From PALSA-911 sp963743035 (lineage in GTDB: Bacteria > Pseudomonadota > Alphaproteobacteria > Acetobacterales > Acetobacteraceae): 64,000 bases of DNA. The position numbers and the translations under genes are program-made. Of this stretch, positions 18,101 through 26,448 are shown piece after piece (position 1 is the first letter of the stretch; each line of letters begins with the position of its first letter). The notes under the pieces were generated by a model, which had not been told where the DNA came from, did no database searches, and was given only the letters and a program-made list of their open reading frames with translations. The stretch is taken from the NCBI GenBank assembly GCA_963743035.1, contig CAVUOB010000017.1, forward strand, positions 62,001 to 126,000. The letters run 5' to 3'.

Positions 18101-18879
18101 CCGAAACGCCCCGGACGCCCGACCAGCTGGAAGCCGCCCTGCGCGACATCGGCGCGGAGCGCTACCACGACCTGCACCCGTTCCATATTCTGCTGCATGC
18201 CGGCAAGCTGTCGCGCGGACAGGTGCAGGCCTGGGCGCTGAACCGCTACTACTACCAGTGTCGCATTCCCGCGAAGGACGCCACGCTGGTGGCGAGACTG
18301 CCCACTTCCGAACTGCGGCGCGAATGGCGCCGCCGCATCATCGACCACGATGGCGACGCGCCCGGCACCGGCGGGATCGCGCGATGGTTGAAACTGACCG
18401 AGGGCGTCGGGCTCGACACCGCCTATGTCGAATCTACCGAGGGCATCCTCGCCGGCACGCGCTTCGCCGTGGATGCCTATGTCGCCTTCGTTCGCGACCG
18501 CTCGATCCTGGAGGCCGTTGCGTCCTCGCTGACCGAGATGTTCTCTCCCACGATCATCGCCGATCGGGTCAGCGGCATGTTGGCGAACTACGATTTCATC
18601 ACCGCGGAAACGCTGGCCTATTTCACCCCGCGGTTGACGCAGGCGCCGCAGGATGTGGATTTCGCCCTGAATTACGTAAAACAGCACGCCCGGACCGTCC
18701 CTGAACAGGCCCAGGTGCTGGCGGCATTGCGTTTCAAGTGCGACCTGTTGTGGGCACAGCTGGATGCGCTGCATTACGCCTATGTGGAACCCGGCCACAT
18801 CCCGCCCGGCGCCTTCGTGCCCGACCGTTCCCCGGCTTCCATTGCATCGGTCGACAGCGTATCGGTCACCAGCGCATGA
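18097..18879 (+). CDS. pqqC: Pyrroloquinoline-quinone synthase PqqC
   Basis: 260 residues, haem-oxygenase-like all-helical fold. Typical segments: RYHDLHPFHILLHAGKLSRG, WALNRYYYQCRIPAKDA, IDHDGDAPGTGGIARWL and EMFSPTIIADRVSGML. Catalyses the final ring closure and eight-electron oxidation giving PQQ, with no metal cofactor. GTG start overlapping pqqB; overlaps pqqD by four bases. About ten residues longer at the C-terminus than the usual 250. Confidence 0.96.
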   Translation: MTETPRTPDQLEAALRDIGAERYHDLHPFHILLHAGKLSRGQVQAWALNRYYYQCRIPAKDATLVARLPTSELRREWRRRIIDHDGDAPGTGGIARWLKLTEGVGLDTAYVESTEGILAGTRFAVDAYVAFVRDRSILEAVASSLTEMFSPTIIADRVSGMLANYDFITAETLAYFTPRLTQAPQDVDFALNYVKQHARTVPEQAQVLAALRFKCDLLWAQLDALHYAYVEPGHIPPGAFVPDRSPASIASVDSVSVTSA

Positions 18880-19154
18880 CCGCGCTACCACAGGACGCGG
18901 TGCCCGCCTTTGCCAACGGTGTCCGCTTTCGTTTCGATACGACCCGCGGCGCCTGGGTCGTGCTTGCTCCCGAACGGCTGTTCCTGCCGGACGAGCCGGC
19001 GGTGGAGATACTTAAACTGGTGGACGGGATCCGAAGCCTCGCTCAGATCGTTGACGACCTGGCCGCGCGGTTCGACGCCCCGCGCGAAGTGCTGGCCGCC
19101 GACGTGGCCGCCATGGTCGGCGAACTCGCGGACAAGGGAGCCATCCGCCTGTGA
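18876..19154 (+). CDS. pqqD: PqqD peptide chaperone
   Basis: 92 residues. Winged-helix RRE-type protein that binds PqqA and hands it to PqqE. Typical pattern: FRFDTTRGAWVVLAPERLF, AVEILKLVDGIRSLAQIVDDL, then a DVAAMVGELADKG helix. ATG 18876 overlaps the pqqC stop (ATGA); the frame extends further upstream inside pqqC but this start gives the normal PqqD length. Confidence 0.94.
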   Translation: MTALPQDAVPAFANGVRFRFDTTRGAWVVLAPERLFLPDEPAVEILKLVDGIRSLAQIVDDLAARFDAPREVLAADVAAMVGELADKGAIRL

Positions 19155-20278
19155 CAGACCCGACCGCGATCCTGCCGGAACCACCGATGGGCCTGCTGGC
19201 CGAGCTGACCCATCGCTGCCCGCTGCAATGCCCGTATTGCGCCAACCCGCTTGAGCTGGAACGCGCCGGGATGGAACTGGACACCGCCAGCTGGCTGCGC
19301 GTGCTGGAGGAGGCGGCGGCGCTGGGCGTGTTGCAGGTGCATTTCTCCGGCGGCGAGCCGACCGCGCGCAGGGATCTTGCCATACTGGTCCGCCGCGCCG
19401 CGGAACTGCAGCTTTACAGCAATCTGATCACCTCCGGCGTGCTGCTGAACGAGAAGCTGCTGGACGAACTGGTCAAGGCCGGTCTCGATCATGTCCAGCT
19501 CAGCTTCCAAGACGTCGTCGAAGGCGAGGCCGACCGGCTGGGCGGCCTGCGTGGCAGCCACGCCGGCAAGCTTCGCGCCGCGGCCCTTGTGCGGCAGGCC
19601 GGGTTGCCGTTGACGCTGAATTTCGTCGTGCACCGCCAGAACCTGGCACGCGTGCCGGACATGATCGCGCTCGGCGAGGCGCTGGGCGCCTCCCGGATCG
19701 AGGTGGCGCATGTCCAGTACTACGGCTGGGGCCTGGTCAACCGTGCCGCCCTGCTGCCCACGCGGGCGCAGATGGATGCCGCCACCGCCGCGGTCGCGGC
19801 CGGGCGGGCACGGCTGAAGGGGCGGCTGACCATCGACTATGTGCCGCCCGATTATCATGCCGAACGTCCGAAAGCCTGCATGGGCGGCTGGGGACGGCGG
19901 ATGATGAACATCACGCCAGCGGGGCGGGTGCTCCCCTGCCACGCTGCCGAAACCCTGCCGGGCTTTGACTTCCCATCCGTGCGTGAGGCTGCGCTCGGTG
20001 CCATCTGGCGCTATTCACCCCTGTTCCAGGCCTTCCGCGGCACCGAGTGGATGGCCGAACCCTGCCGGTCCTGCGACCGGCGTGAGATTGACTGGGGCGG
20101 CTGCCGCTGCCAGGCCTTTGCCCTCACCGGGAACGCGGCAAACACCGATCCGGCCTGCGCGCTGGCGCCGACGCATGGGCTGCTGATGGCTGCGCTGCGC
20201 GCGAGCGAGGCACCGCCACCCGATTTCGTGTATCGCCGCATCGGTGCTCCGATACGCACCCTTGTGCCCGCCAAATGA
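19151..20278 (+). CDS. pqqE: PqqA peptide cyclase PqqE (radical SAM/SPASM)
   Basis: 375 residues. Radical SAM cluster motif CPLQCPYC (Cys23, 27, 30), S-adenosylmethionine-binding HFSGGEPTARRDL, and a SPASM tail with cysteines in CMGGWGRRMMN, GRVLPCHAA and CRSCDRREIDWGGCRCQAF. Forms the carbon-carbon bond between Glu and Tyr of PqqA. GTG start overlapping pqqD by four bases; stop overlaps the next gene (ATGA). Full family length. Confidence 0.96.
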   Translation: MTDPTAILPEPPMGLLAELTHRCPLQCPYCANPLELERAGMELDTASWLRVLEEAAALGVLQVHFSGGEPTARRDLAILVRRAAELQLYSNLITSGVLLNEKLLDELVKAGLDHVQLSFQDVVEGEADRLGGLRGSHAGKLRAAALVRQAGLPLTLNFVVHRQNLARVPDMIALGEALGASRIEVAHVQYYGWGLVNRAALLPTRAQMDAATAAVAAGRARLKGRLTIDYVPPDYHAERPKACMGGWGRRMMNITPAGRVLPCHAAETLPGFDFPSVREAALGAIWRYSPLFQAFRGTEWMAEPCRSCDRREIDWGGCRCQAFALTGNAANTDPACALAPTHGLLMAALRASEAPPPDFVYRRIGAPIRTLVPAK

Positions 20279-21198
20279 AACGCCGCGCCGCCCTGACGCT
20301 GCTCGGCGGCCTGGCGTTGCACGGCGCGTGGCCCTCGCGCAGTGACGCGGCCGCGCCATTCAACGAGGTGGCGCCGGGCATCTATGTCCGCCAGGGCGTG
20401 CACGAGGACGCAACCGCACAGAACGGCAACGCGATCGCCAATATCGGCTTCATCATCGGCGGCGACGCTGTGGCGGTCATCGATCCCGGCGGCAGCGGCG
20501 AGGACGGGATGGCGCTGCGCGCAGCCGTACGGGCGGCCACCGACCGACCGATCCGCTATGTGGTGTTGAGCCATGTCCACCCCGACCACATCTTTGGCGC
20601 CAGCGCCTTCGTCGCGGACAATCCGATATTTGTCGGTCACGTCCGCATGCCGGCGGCGCTGCAGGCGCGGGGGGATTTCTACCGGCGCAAACTGGTCGAT
20701 ATTCTCGACCCCGACCGAGCCGGCTCCTGGGTCGTGCCGACGCTGCTGGTGGAGGATACCGAGGAGATTGAACTCGGTGACCGGGCGCTGCGTCTGCACG
20801 CGCATGGCGTGGCCCATACCGACAATGACCTTTCGGTGCTGGACCGGCAGACCGCCACGCTGTGGGCCGCGGATCTGCTGTTCGTCGACCGTATTCCCTC
20901 CATCGACGGCAGCCTGATCGGCTGGCTGAAGGAACTGGACCGGCTAAAAGCGATGCAGGCTATCCGCGCGGTGCCGGGCCACGGGCCGGTCTCGGTGCCC
21001 TGGCCCGCTGGCGCGGCCGATGAGGAGCGCTACCTGAACACCCTCGCCCGCGAGATCCGGGCGCTGATCGCGCGGCACGGCGACATCGAGACTGCAATCG
21101 CCACTGTCGGCCTGACGGAGCGCGACCGCTGGCAGCTGTTCGACGACTACAACGGCCACAATGTGACCGCCGCCTTCAAGGAGCTGGAGTGGGAATGA
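20275..21198 (+). CDS. Secreted metallo-beta-lactamase-fold hydrolase, quinoprotein relay type
   Basis: 307 residues with a signal peptide after MKRRAALTLLGGLALHG. Zinc motif VVLSHVHPDHIFGASAF (HxHxDH), later GVAHTDNDLSV and AVPGHGPVSVP supply further ligands. It fits the family annotated as quinoprotein relay system zinc metallohydrolase, seen beside PQQ genes and SoxYZ-like carriers; its true substrate is unknown. Translationally coupled to pqqE and followed after 31 bases by the SoxYZ-like gene, supporting a joint periplasmic role. Confidence 0.85.
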   Translation: MKRRAALTLLGGLALHGAWPSRSDAAAPFNEVAPGIYVRQGVHEDATAQNGNAIANIGFIIGGDAVAVIDPGGSGEDGMALRAAVRAATDRPIRYVVLSHVHPDHIFGASAFVADNPIFVGHVRMPAALQARGDFYRRKLVDILDPDRAGSWVVPTLLVEDTEEIELGDRALRLHAHGVAHTDNDLSVLDRQTATLWAADLLFVDRIPSIDGSLIGWLKELDRLKAMQAIRAVPGHGPVSVPWPAGAADEERYLNTLAREIRALIARHGDIETAIATVGLTERDRWQLFDDYNGHNVTAAFKELEWE

Positions 21199-21229
21199 TC
21201 CTGCTCGGCCATTTGCAGGAAATGAAGCC

Positions 21230-22045
21230 ATGCCGAAGCCAATCCTGGCGATGCTTGCCACAATGCTCGCCCTGGCGGCGCTGATCACGCAGCCGGCCTG
21301 GGCGCAGCTCGAGGACGACGCCGCCCGCGCTGCACGCTGGCAGGATCTGAAGCATGCGGTCTACGGCGATCGCGCCGTGGAAGACGGCACCGGGGTGATC
21401 GCCCTGGAAGCGCCGGAACGCGCGCTGGACGCCGCACTCGTGCCGATCACCGTGACGCTGAACGGTGCGGGACCGATAAAATCATTGGCGATCCTGATCG
21501 ACGCCAACCCCTCTCCGCTCGCCGCCGAGTTTCATTTCGGCCCGGCCGCCGACCCGCATATCCTCAAGACCCGGGTGCGGGTGGACGCCTATACGCTGAT
21601 GCATGCGGTGGCCGAGACCGCCGACGGCCGGCTGTTCGTCGCCGAGCGCTTCGTCAAGGCCGCCGGCGGCTGTTCCGCTCCATCGACCAAGGACCCGCAA
21701 CTGGCCGCGGAACGGCTCGGCCAGATGCGCCTGCGCGTCGAGGAGCCAGTCCCGGGCAATAACAGCCTCGTGGCCCAGTTGCTGATCAGCCATCCGAATG
21801 CGAACGGCATGCAGATGGACCAGATCACGCGCCACTACACGCCGGCCCGGTTCATCCAGGACATCAAGATCAGCTACGGTGAGGCCCTGGTGTTCGACCT
21901 CACCGCTGACATCTCGCTCAGCGAGGACCCGGCCCTCACCTTCGGCTTCACACCGCACGGCCCGGGCCGCCTGACGGTGGAGGTGCTGGACAGCAAGCAG
22001 GCGGTTTTCAGGCAGAGCTTCGACGTTCCGGCCAGCGGAACCTGA
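21230..22045 (+). CDS. Quinoprotein dehydrogenase-associated SoxYZ-like carrier
   Basis: 271 residues. Signal peptide (LAALITQPAWA), a SoxY-like domain (about 30-150) ending in the carrier motif FVKAAGGCSAP, then a SoxZ-like domain (RVEEPVPGNNSLVAQLLISHPNANGMQMD). In sulfur oxidation SoxY carries a substrate on the cysteine of a GGCGG swinging arm. Here the arm lies in the middle of a fused protein and its cargo is unknown. Family is known from clusters of PQQ alcohol dehydrogenases. Convergent with the following small minus-strand gene, only 5 bases between stops. Confidence 0.87.
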   Translation: MPKPILAMLATMLALAALITQPAWAQLEDDAARAARWQDLKHAVYGDRAVEDGTGVIALEAPERALDAALVPITVTLNGAGPIKSLAILIDANPSPLAAEFHFGPAADPHILKTRVRVDAYTLMHAVAETADGRLFVAERFVKAAGGCSAPSTKDPQLAAERLGQMRLRVEEPVPGNNSLVAQLLISHPNANGMQMDQITRHYTPARFIQDIKISYGEALVFDLTADISLSEDPALTFGFTPHGPGRLTVEVLDSKQAVFRQSFDVPASGT

Positions 22046-22050
22046 TGGCA

Positions 22051-22506
22051 CTATCTGCAGCGAAGATTCACCTCCGCCTCGGCGGCGCGGAGCTTCTGCA
22101 TTTCCTCCCTGGCGATCGGCGTATCGCGAAACAATGCGCCGCGCTCGCCAAGGCCGCCTTGCTGCATGCTCAGGATCGTCTCGGCCTTTTCATAGTCCTC
22201 GTAGGGCATGATGTCGGCGATGGTGTCGATGCCGCAGGCGCAATGGCTCAGCATCTCCCGCTTGAACCCGTTGGCCGCCAGGCAGCCGATCACATAATCC
22301 GCCCGCGCGGCGGTCGGGTAGTCATGCGCCGGGTGATGCTCCTGCTGCGCAAGGCATGGCAAGGCTCGCAGGCCGGCCGCGCCGATCGCCAGCATCATCG
22401 CCCACTGCAGAGCCGTGCACCGGGATATCCGCGTGCCCACCCGGGCCGGCACCTGACCGGCTGGCGCTGCGAACAGGACAAGCCTCGCGCGGTGCCCGCC
22501 TGACAT
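22051..22506 (-). CDS. Small secreted cysteine-containing protein of methanol-oxidation clusters
   Basis: 151 residues if started at ATG 22506 (GAGG upstream; TTG 22521 overlapping the previous stop is an alternative). A hydrophobic export segment (WAMMLAIGAAGLRALPCLAQ) is followed by a conserved-looking body: YPTAARADYVIGCLAANGF, SHCACGIDTIADIMPYEDY and LRAAEAEVNLRC. Four mature cysteines (one in IGC, two in HCAC, one in LRC) could pair or bind a metal. Proteins with this pattern occur beside xoxF genes; function unknown. Follows the formaldehyde-pathway dehydrogenase on the same strand and is probably co-transcribed. Confidence 0.75.
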   Translation of the reverse strand: MSGGHRARLVLFAAPAGQVPARVGTRISRCTALQWAMMLAIGAAGLRALPCLAQQEHHPAHDYPTAARADYVIGCLAANGFKREMLSHCACGIDTIADIMPYEDYEKAETILSMQQGGLGERGALFRDTPIAREEMQKLRAAEAEVNLRCR

Positions 22507-22517
22507 GCCAGCAGGCC

Positions 22518-23627
22518 TCAATACAGCACGACGCTGCGGATCAACTCGCCGGACGCCATCAGGTCGAAGCCTTCGTTGATGCGCTCCAGCGGCAGGATGT
22601 AGGTGATCAGGTCGTCGATGTTGATCTTGCCGTCCATGTACCAGTCGACGATTTTCGGCACATCGGTGCGGCCGCGGGCGCCGCCGAAGGCCGTGCCTTG
22701 CCAGCGCCGTCCGGTGACGAGCTGGAACGGCCGCGTGGCGATCTCCTGTCCGGCGCCGGCCACGCCGATGATCGTCGAGACGCCCCAGCCCTTATGCGCG
22801 CATTCCAGCGCCTGGCGCATCAGGCCGACATTGCCGACACATTCGAAACTGTAATCCGCCCCGCCATTGGTCAGCTCCACCAGGTGGCCGACCAGGTCGC
22901 CCTTGACCTCCTTCGGATTGACGAAATGGGTCAGGCCGAACTTGCGGGCCAGCGTCTCGCGTTTCGGGTTCAGGTCGACGCCGATGATCCTGTCGGCGCC
23001 GGCGATGCGCGCGCCCTGGATCACATTCAGGCCGATCCCGCCCAGGCCGAACACCACGACATTCGCTCCGGGCTCCACCTTGGCGGTGAACAGCACCGCG
23101 CCGATGCCGGTGGTCACGCCGCAGCCGATGTAGCAGACCTTGTCGAACGGCGCGTCCGCGCGGATCTTTGCCAACGCGATCTCCGGAACGACGGTAAAAT
23201 TGGCGAAGGTCGAGCAGCCCATGTAGTGCAGGATCGGTTTGCCATTGTACGAGAACCGGCTGCTGCCGTCCGGCATGACGCCGCGGCCCTGCGTGACGCG
23301 GATCTTCTGACACAAATTCGTCTTGCGGCTAAGGCAATACTCGCACTCGCGGCATTCGGGCGTGTAGAGCAGGATGACGTGATCGCCTTTCTTCAACGTT
23401 CGGACATTGGTCCCGACATCGACCACGATCCCGGCGCCTTCATGGCCGAGGATGGCGGGAAACAGGCCCTCCGGGTCCGCTCCCGACAATGTGTACTTGT
23501 CGGTGTGGCAAATCCCCGTGGCCTTCACTTCCACGAGCACCTCGCCATCCCTGGGTCCGTCAAGTTGAACCGTTTCCACGCTCAAGGGTTTTCCGGCTTC
23601 GAAAGCGACGGCGGCGCGAACGTCCAA
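22518..23627 (-). CDS. frmA: S-(hydroxymethyl)glutathione dehydrogenase (class III alcohol dehydrogenase)
   Basis: 369 residues. Zinc MDR alcohol dehydrogenase: catalytic GICHTDKYTLSG and GHEGAGIV, structural zinc CRECEYCLSRKTNLC, NAD site VVFGLGGIGLNVIQGARIAG. Class III features include FANFTVV and the full-length RGRTDVPKIVDWYMDGKI. Oxidises S-hydroxymethylglutathione to S-formylglutathione. TTG 23627 is the likely start: it gives the family N-terminus DVRAAVAFEAGKPL right after a strong GGGGAGG ribosome site. A GTG at 23660 in frame is less likely. Divergent from xoxF across a 422-base gap. Confidence 0.94.
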   Translation of the reverse strand: MDVRAAVAFEAGKPLSVETVQLDGPRDGEVLVEVKATGICHTDKYTLSGADPEGLFPAILGHEGAGIVVDVGTNVRTLKKGDHVILLYTPECRECEYCLSRKTNLCQKIRVTQGRGVMPDGSSRFSYNGKPILHYMGCSTFANFTVVPEIALAKIRADAPFDKVCYIGCGVTTGIGAVLFTAKVEPGANVVVFGLGGIGLNVIQGARIAGADRIIGVDLNPKRETLARKFGLTHFVNPKEVKGDLVGHLVELTNGGADYSFECVGNVGLMRQALECAHKGWGVSTIIGVAGAGQEIATRPFQLVTGRRWQGTAFGGARGRTDVPKIVDWYMDGKINIDDLITYILPLERINEGFDLMASGELIRSVVLY

Positions 23628-24049
23628 GATCGATCCTCCCCTGCTTGCTTTTGTAACCAATCACAGGTATTCGCCGCACAGTGTAGATGCGATGGCAGAA
23701 TTTTGCACGTCTGTTTGCATCCTTGCGTGCTGAAGATCGGCGAATTCTTCCTCCGCGACCGCGATCAAGAGCGGATCGTTTAAAGGATCCAGACGATCAA
23801 TCACGTTGCCGTGTTCGTTATTTAATCAACCCACCGTTCTGCTGCATCTCTGCAAGTTACGGAAGGTTTCCATCACATTCCGACGGTCACTTACTTGCCG
23901 CTTGTCTCGGCTAGTACTTCGTTGCTATGCTGCGCAAAATGAAGCTGGGACGTTCGCGGTCCGGTCCGCATGAGTCCGACAAGGTTCCTGTCGCTTATAA
24001 ACAGGCAAACAGCCGGCGAACGGCTAGAAGAACAAAATGGAGGAAACGA
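23628..24049. promoter_or_regulatory. Divergent control region between frmA and xoxF
   Basis: 422 bases without a recognisable gene, AT-richer than the neighbours. On the plus strand TTGTCT (23902-23907), 18 bases, TATGCT (23926-23931) is a reasonable promoter for xoxF, leaving a leader of about 110 bases. The xoxF ribosome site GGAGG precedes GTG 24050. No clear operator palindrome was found. Confidence 0.45.
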
Positions 24050-25855
24050 GTGTCAACCGCCCGTACATATCTGCTTGCCTGTTCCGCCCTCGTCGGCGCC
24101 ATGGCTCTCGCTTGCAGCGCCGCTCCCGCGCGCGCGAATGACGAGTTGCTGAAGCTGCAGGGCGATGCCAACCAGTGGGTGATGCCGACCGGCGATTACA
24201 GCAACCACCGGTACAGCACGCTCGATCAGATCAACGCCACCAATGTTTCCAAGCTGCATCCGGTATGGACCTTCTCCACCGGCGTGCTGCGCGGCCATGA
24301 GGGCGGCCCGTTGGTGATCGGCAACACCATGTACGTGCATGCACCGTTCCCGAATACCGTTTTTGCACTCGATCTCAACGACAACGGCAAGATCATCTGG
24401 AAATACGAGCCGAAGCAGGATCCGAACGTCATCGCCGTGATGTGCTGCGACACGGTCAACCGCGGCGTCGCCTATGGGGACGGCAAGATCATCCTCGACC
24501 AGGCCGACGCTACCGTGGTGGCACTGGATGCCAAGACCGGCAAGGAAGTCTGGAAGGTCAAGAACGGCGATCCCGCCAAGGGCGAGACCATGACCTCCGC
24601 GCCGATGATCGTGAAGGACAAGGTGATCGTCGGCATCAGCGGCGGCGAATTCGGCGTGCAGGGCCGGCTGACGGCCTACAATCTCAGCGACGGCAAGATG
24701 AGTTGGAATGCCTACTCCGTAGGCCCTGACAGCGAGATCCTGGTCGATCCGGTCAAGACCACGAGCATGGGCAAGCCGATTGGTGCGGATTCCTCTCTTG
24801 CCACCTGGCAAGGCGACCAATGGAAGACCGGTGGCGGCGCAACCTGGGGGTGGTATTCCTACGACCCCGCGCTCAACCTGATCTATTACGGCAGCGGCAA
24901 TCCCAGCACCTGGAACCCGACCCAGCGGCCGGGTGACAACAAATGGTCGATGACCATCTTCGCCCGCGATGCCGATACCGGCATGGCGAAGTGGGTGTAC
25001 CAGATGACCCCGCATGACGAATGGGACTATGACGGCATCAACGAGATGATCCTCGCGGACATCAACGTCGGCGGCAAGCCGGTCAAGGCGCTGGTGCATT
25101 TCGACCGCAACGGTTTCGGCTACACGCTGGACCGCACCAATGGCCAGCTGCTGGTTGCACAGAAATACAATCCGGCGGTGAACTGGGCCACGCATGTCGA
25201 CATGGCAACCGGCCGGCCGCAAGTGGTTCCCGCCTTCTCCACCCAGGCGCAGGGTGCGGATCATAATACGCAAGGCATCTGCCCCGCGGCTTTGGGCACC
25301 AAGGATCAGCAGCCGGCTGCCTTCTCGCCAAAGACCGGCCTGTTCTATGTGCCGACCAACAACGTCTGCATGGATTATGAGCCGTTCAAGGTGTCCTATA
25401 CCGCTGGCCAGCCCTATGTCGGCGCCACGCTGTCGATGTTCCCACCGAAGGGCCAGACCAATCTCGGCAATTTCATCGCCTGGGACGCCGACAAAGGCAA
25501 AGTGGTGTGGTCCATTCCGGAGACGTTCTCGGTGTGGTCCGGGGCGCTCGCAACCGCCGGTGACATCGTGTTCTACGGCACGCTCGACGGCTACCTGAAG
25601 GCCGTGGACATCAAGACCGGCAAGGAACTGTACCGCTTCAAGACACCGTCCGGTATCATCGGCACCATCAACACCTACACCCATAACGGCAAGCAGTACA
25701 TCGCCGTGCTGTCCGGTGTCGGCGGATGGGCCGGCATCGGTATGGCAGCCGGCCTGACGGAGGATACCGCCGGACTTGGCGCCGTGGGTGCCTACAAGGC
25801 GTTGTCAAACTACACCCAGCTCGGGGGCGTCCTGACCGTCTTCGGCCTCGACTGA
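24050..25855 (+). CDS. xoxF: Lanthanide-type PQQ methanol dehydrogenase XoxF
   Basis: 601 residues including a signal peptide ending in PARA. Eight-bladed quinoprotein propeller. Adjacent Cys132-Cys133 (VMCCDTVN) form the rare vicinal disulfide over PQQ. The catalytic Asp326 lies in HDEWDYDGINE and is followed two residues later by Asp328, the extra acidic ligand that marks lanthanide-dependent XoxF; calcium MxaF has Ala there. Oxidises methanol to formaldehyde (or further) in the periplasm and reduces XoxG. GTG 24050 is chosen for its GGAGG site and proper signal peptide; the frame extends 41 codons upstream with Arg/Lys-rich sequence that does not resemble the family. No mxaF or mxaI is present in the window. 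Confidence 0.96.
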   Translation: MSTARTYLLACSALVGAMALACSAAPARANDELLKLQGDANQWVMPTGDYSNHRYSTLDQINATNVSKLHPVWTFSTGVLRGHEGGPLVIGNTMYVHAPFPNTVFALDLNDNGKIIWKYEPKQDPNVIAVMCCDTVNRGVAYGDGKIILDQADATVVALDAKTGKEVWKVKNGDPAKGETMTSAPMIVKDKVIVGISGGEFGVQGRLTAYNLSDGKMSWNAYSVGPDSEILVDPVKTTSMGKPIGADSSLATWQGDQWKTGGGATWGWYSYDPALNLIYYGSGNPSTWNPTQRPGDNKWSMTIFARDADTGMAKWVYQMTPHDEWDYDGINEMILADINVGGKPVKALVHFDRNGFGYTLDRTNGQLLVAQKYNPAVNWATHVDMATGRPQVVPAFSTQAQGADHNTQGICPAALGTKDQQPAAFSPKTGLFYVPTNNVCMDYEPFKVSYTAGQPYVGATLSMFPPKGQTNLGNFIAWDADKGKVVWSIPETFSVWSGALATAGDIVFYGTLDGYLKAVDIKTGKELYRFKTPSGIIGTINTYTHNGKQYIAVLSGVGGWAGIGMAAGLTEDTAGLGAVGAYKALSNYTQLGGVLTVFGLD

Positions 25856-25880
25856 CCCAGACGGCGTGCCAGCCAATCCT

Positions 25881-25910
25881 GTCCCGGTTGCGTTGACGCG
25901 CGACCGGGAC
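25881..25910 (+). terminator. Hairpin between xoxF and xoxG
   Basis: 12-bp stem GTCCCGGTTGCG (25881-25892) / CGCGACCGGGAC (25899-25910) with one G-U pair and a 6-base loop, 25 bases after the xoxF stop, followed by a weak T-rich stretch (GCTTGTTTC). Probably a partial terminator or 3' end stabiliser that lets xoxF exceed xoxG. Confidence 0.6.
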
Positions 25911-26004
25911 GCTTGTTTCAACCATGGATTTTTATGGCAACGCGGATACGGGCGTTCGTTGCAACGCCTGATTTCTGCGGGAGCGAATAAAAGAGGATTC
26001 GCAG

Positions 26005-26448
26005 ATGCGAAACGGTGCTTTGCCCCGGCTTTCCGCCGCCGGGTGCGTCGCGTTGGTCGGCCTGGCAATAGCCCTTCCCCAGGCAGCGCGGGCGGCGGAC
26101 GACACGAAACCTTATGAGGTGATCGACGGAAAAGTCGATATGCATGTCTATAACGGCTACCGCCGCTACGGGGAATCCTGTCTGCGCTGCCATGGTCCCG
26201 ACGGCGCCGGCAGTTCCTATGCGCCGGCGATGACCGACAGCCTGAAGAAGCTGAGCTATGACCAGTTCGCCGAGATCGTGATCAATGGCCGCAAGAACGT
26301 CACCACATCTGCCAACAATGTCATGCCGGCCTTCGGCACCACCGAGGACGTGGTGAACTACCTCGACGATATCTATGCCTATCTGAAGGCGCGGTCGGAT
26401 GGCGCAATCGGCCGTGGCCGGCCGGAGCGGATCGGCGGTAATGGCTAG
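26005..26448 (+). CDS. xoxG: Cytochrome c XoxG, electron acceptor of XoxF
   Basis: 147 residues. Signal peptide cleaved after PQAARA, one haem motif CLRCH (Cys59, Cys62, His63) and a likely axial Met107 in NNVMPAFG. Small cL-type cytochrome that takes electrons from XoxF and passes them on to a terminal oxidase route. Preceded by AGAGGA as ribosome site. The gene after it overlaps its end by eight bases. Confidence 0.92.
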   Translation: MRNGALPRLSAAGCVALVGLAIALPQAARAADDTKPYEVIDGKVDMHVYNGYRRYGESCLRCHGPDGAGSSYAPAMTDSLKKLSYDQFAEIVINGRKNVTTSANNVMPAFGTTEDVVNYLDDIYAYLKARSDGAIGRGRPERIGGNG

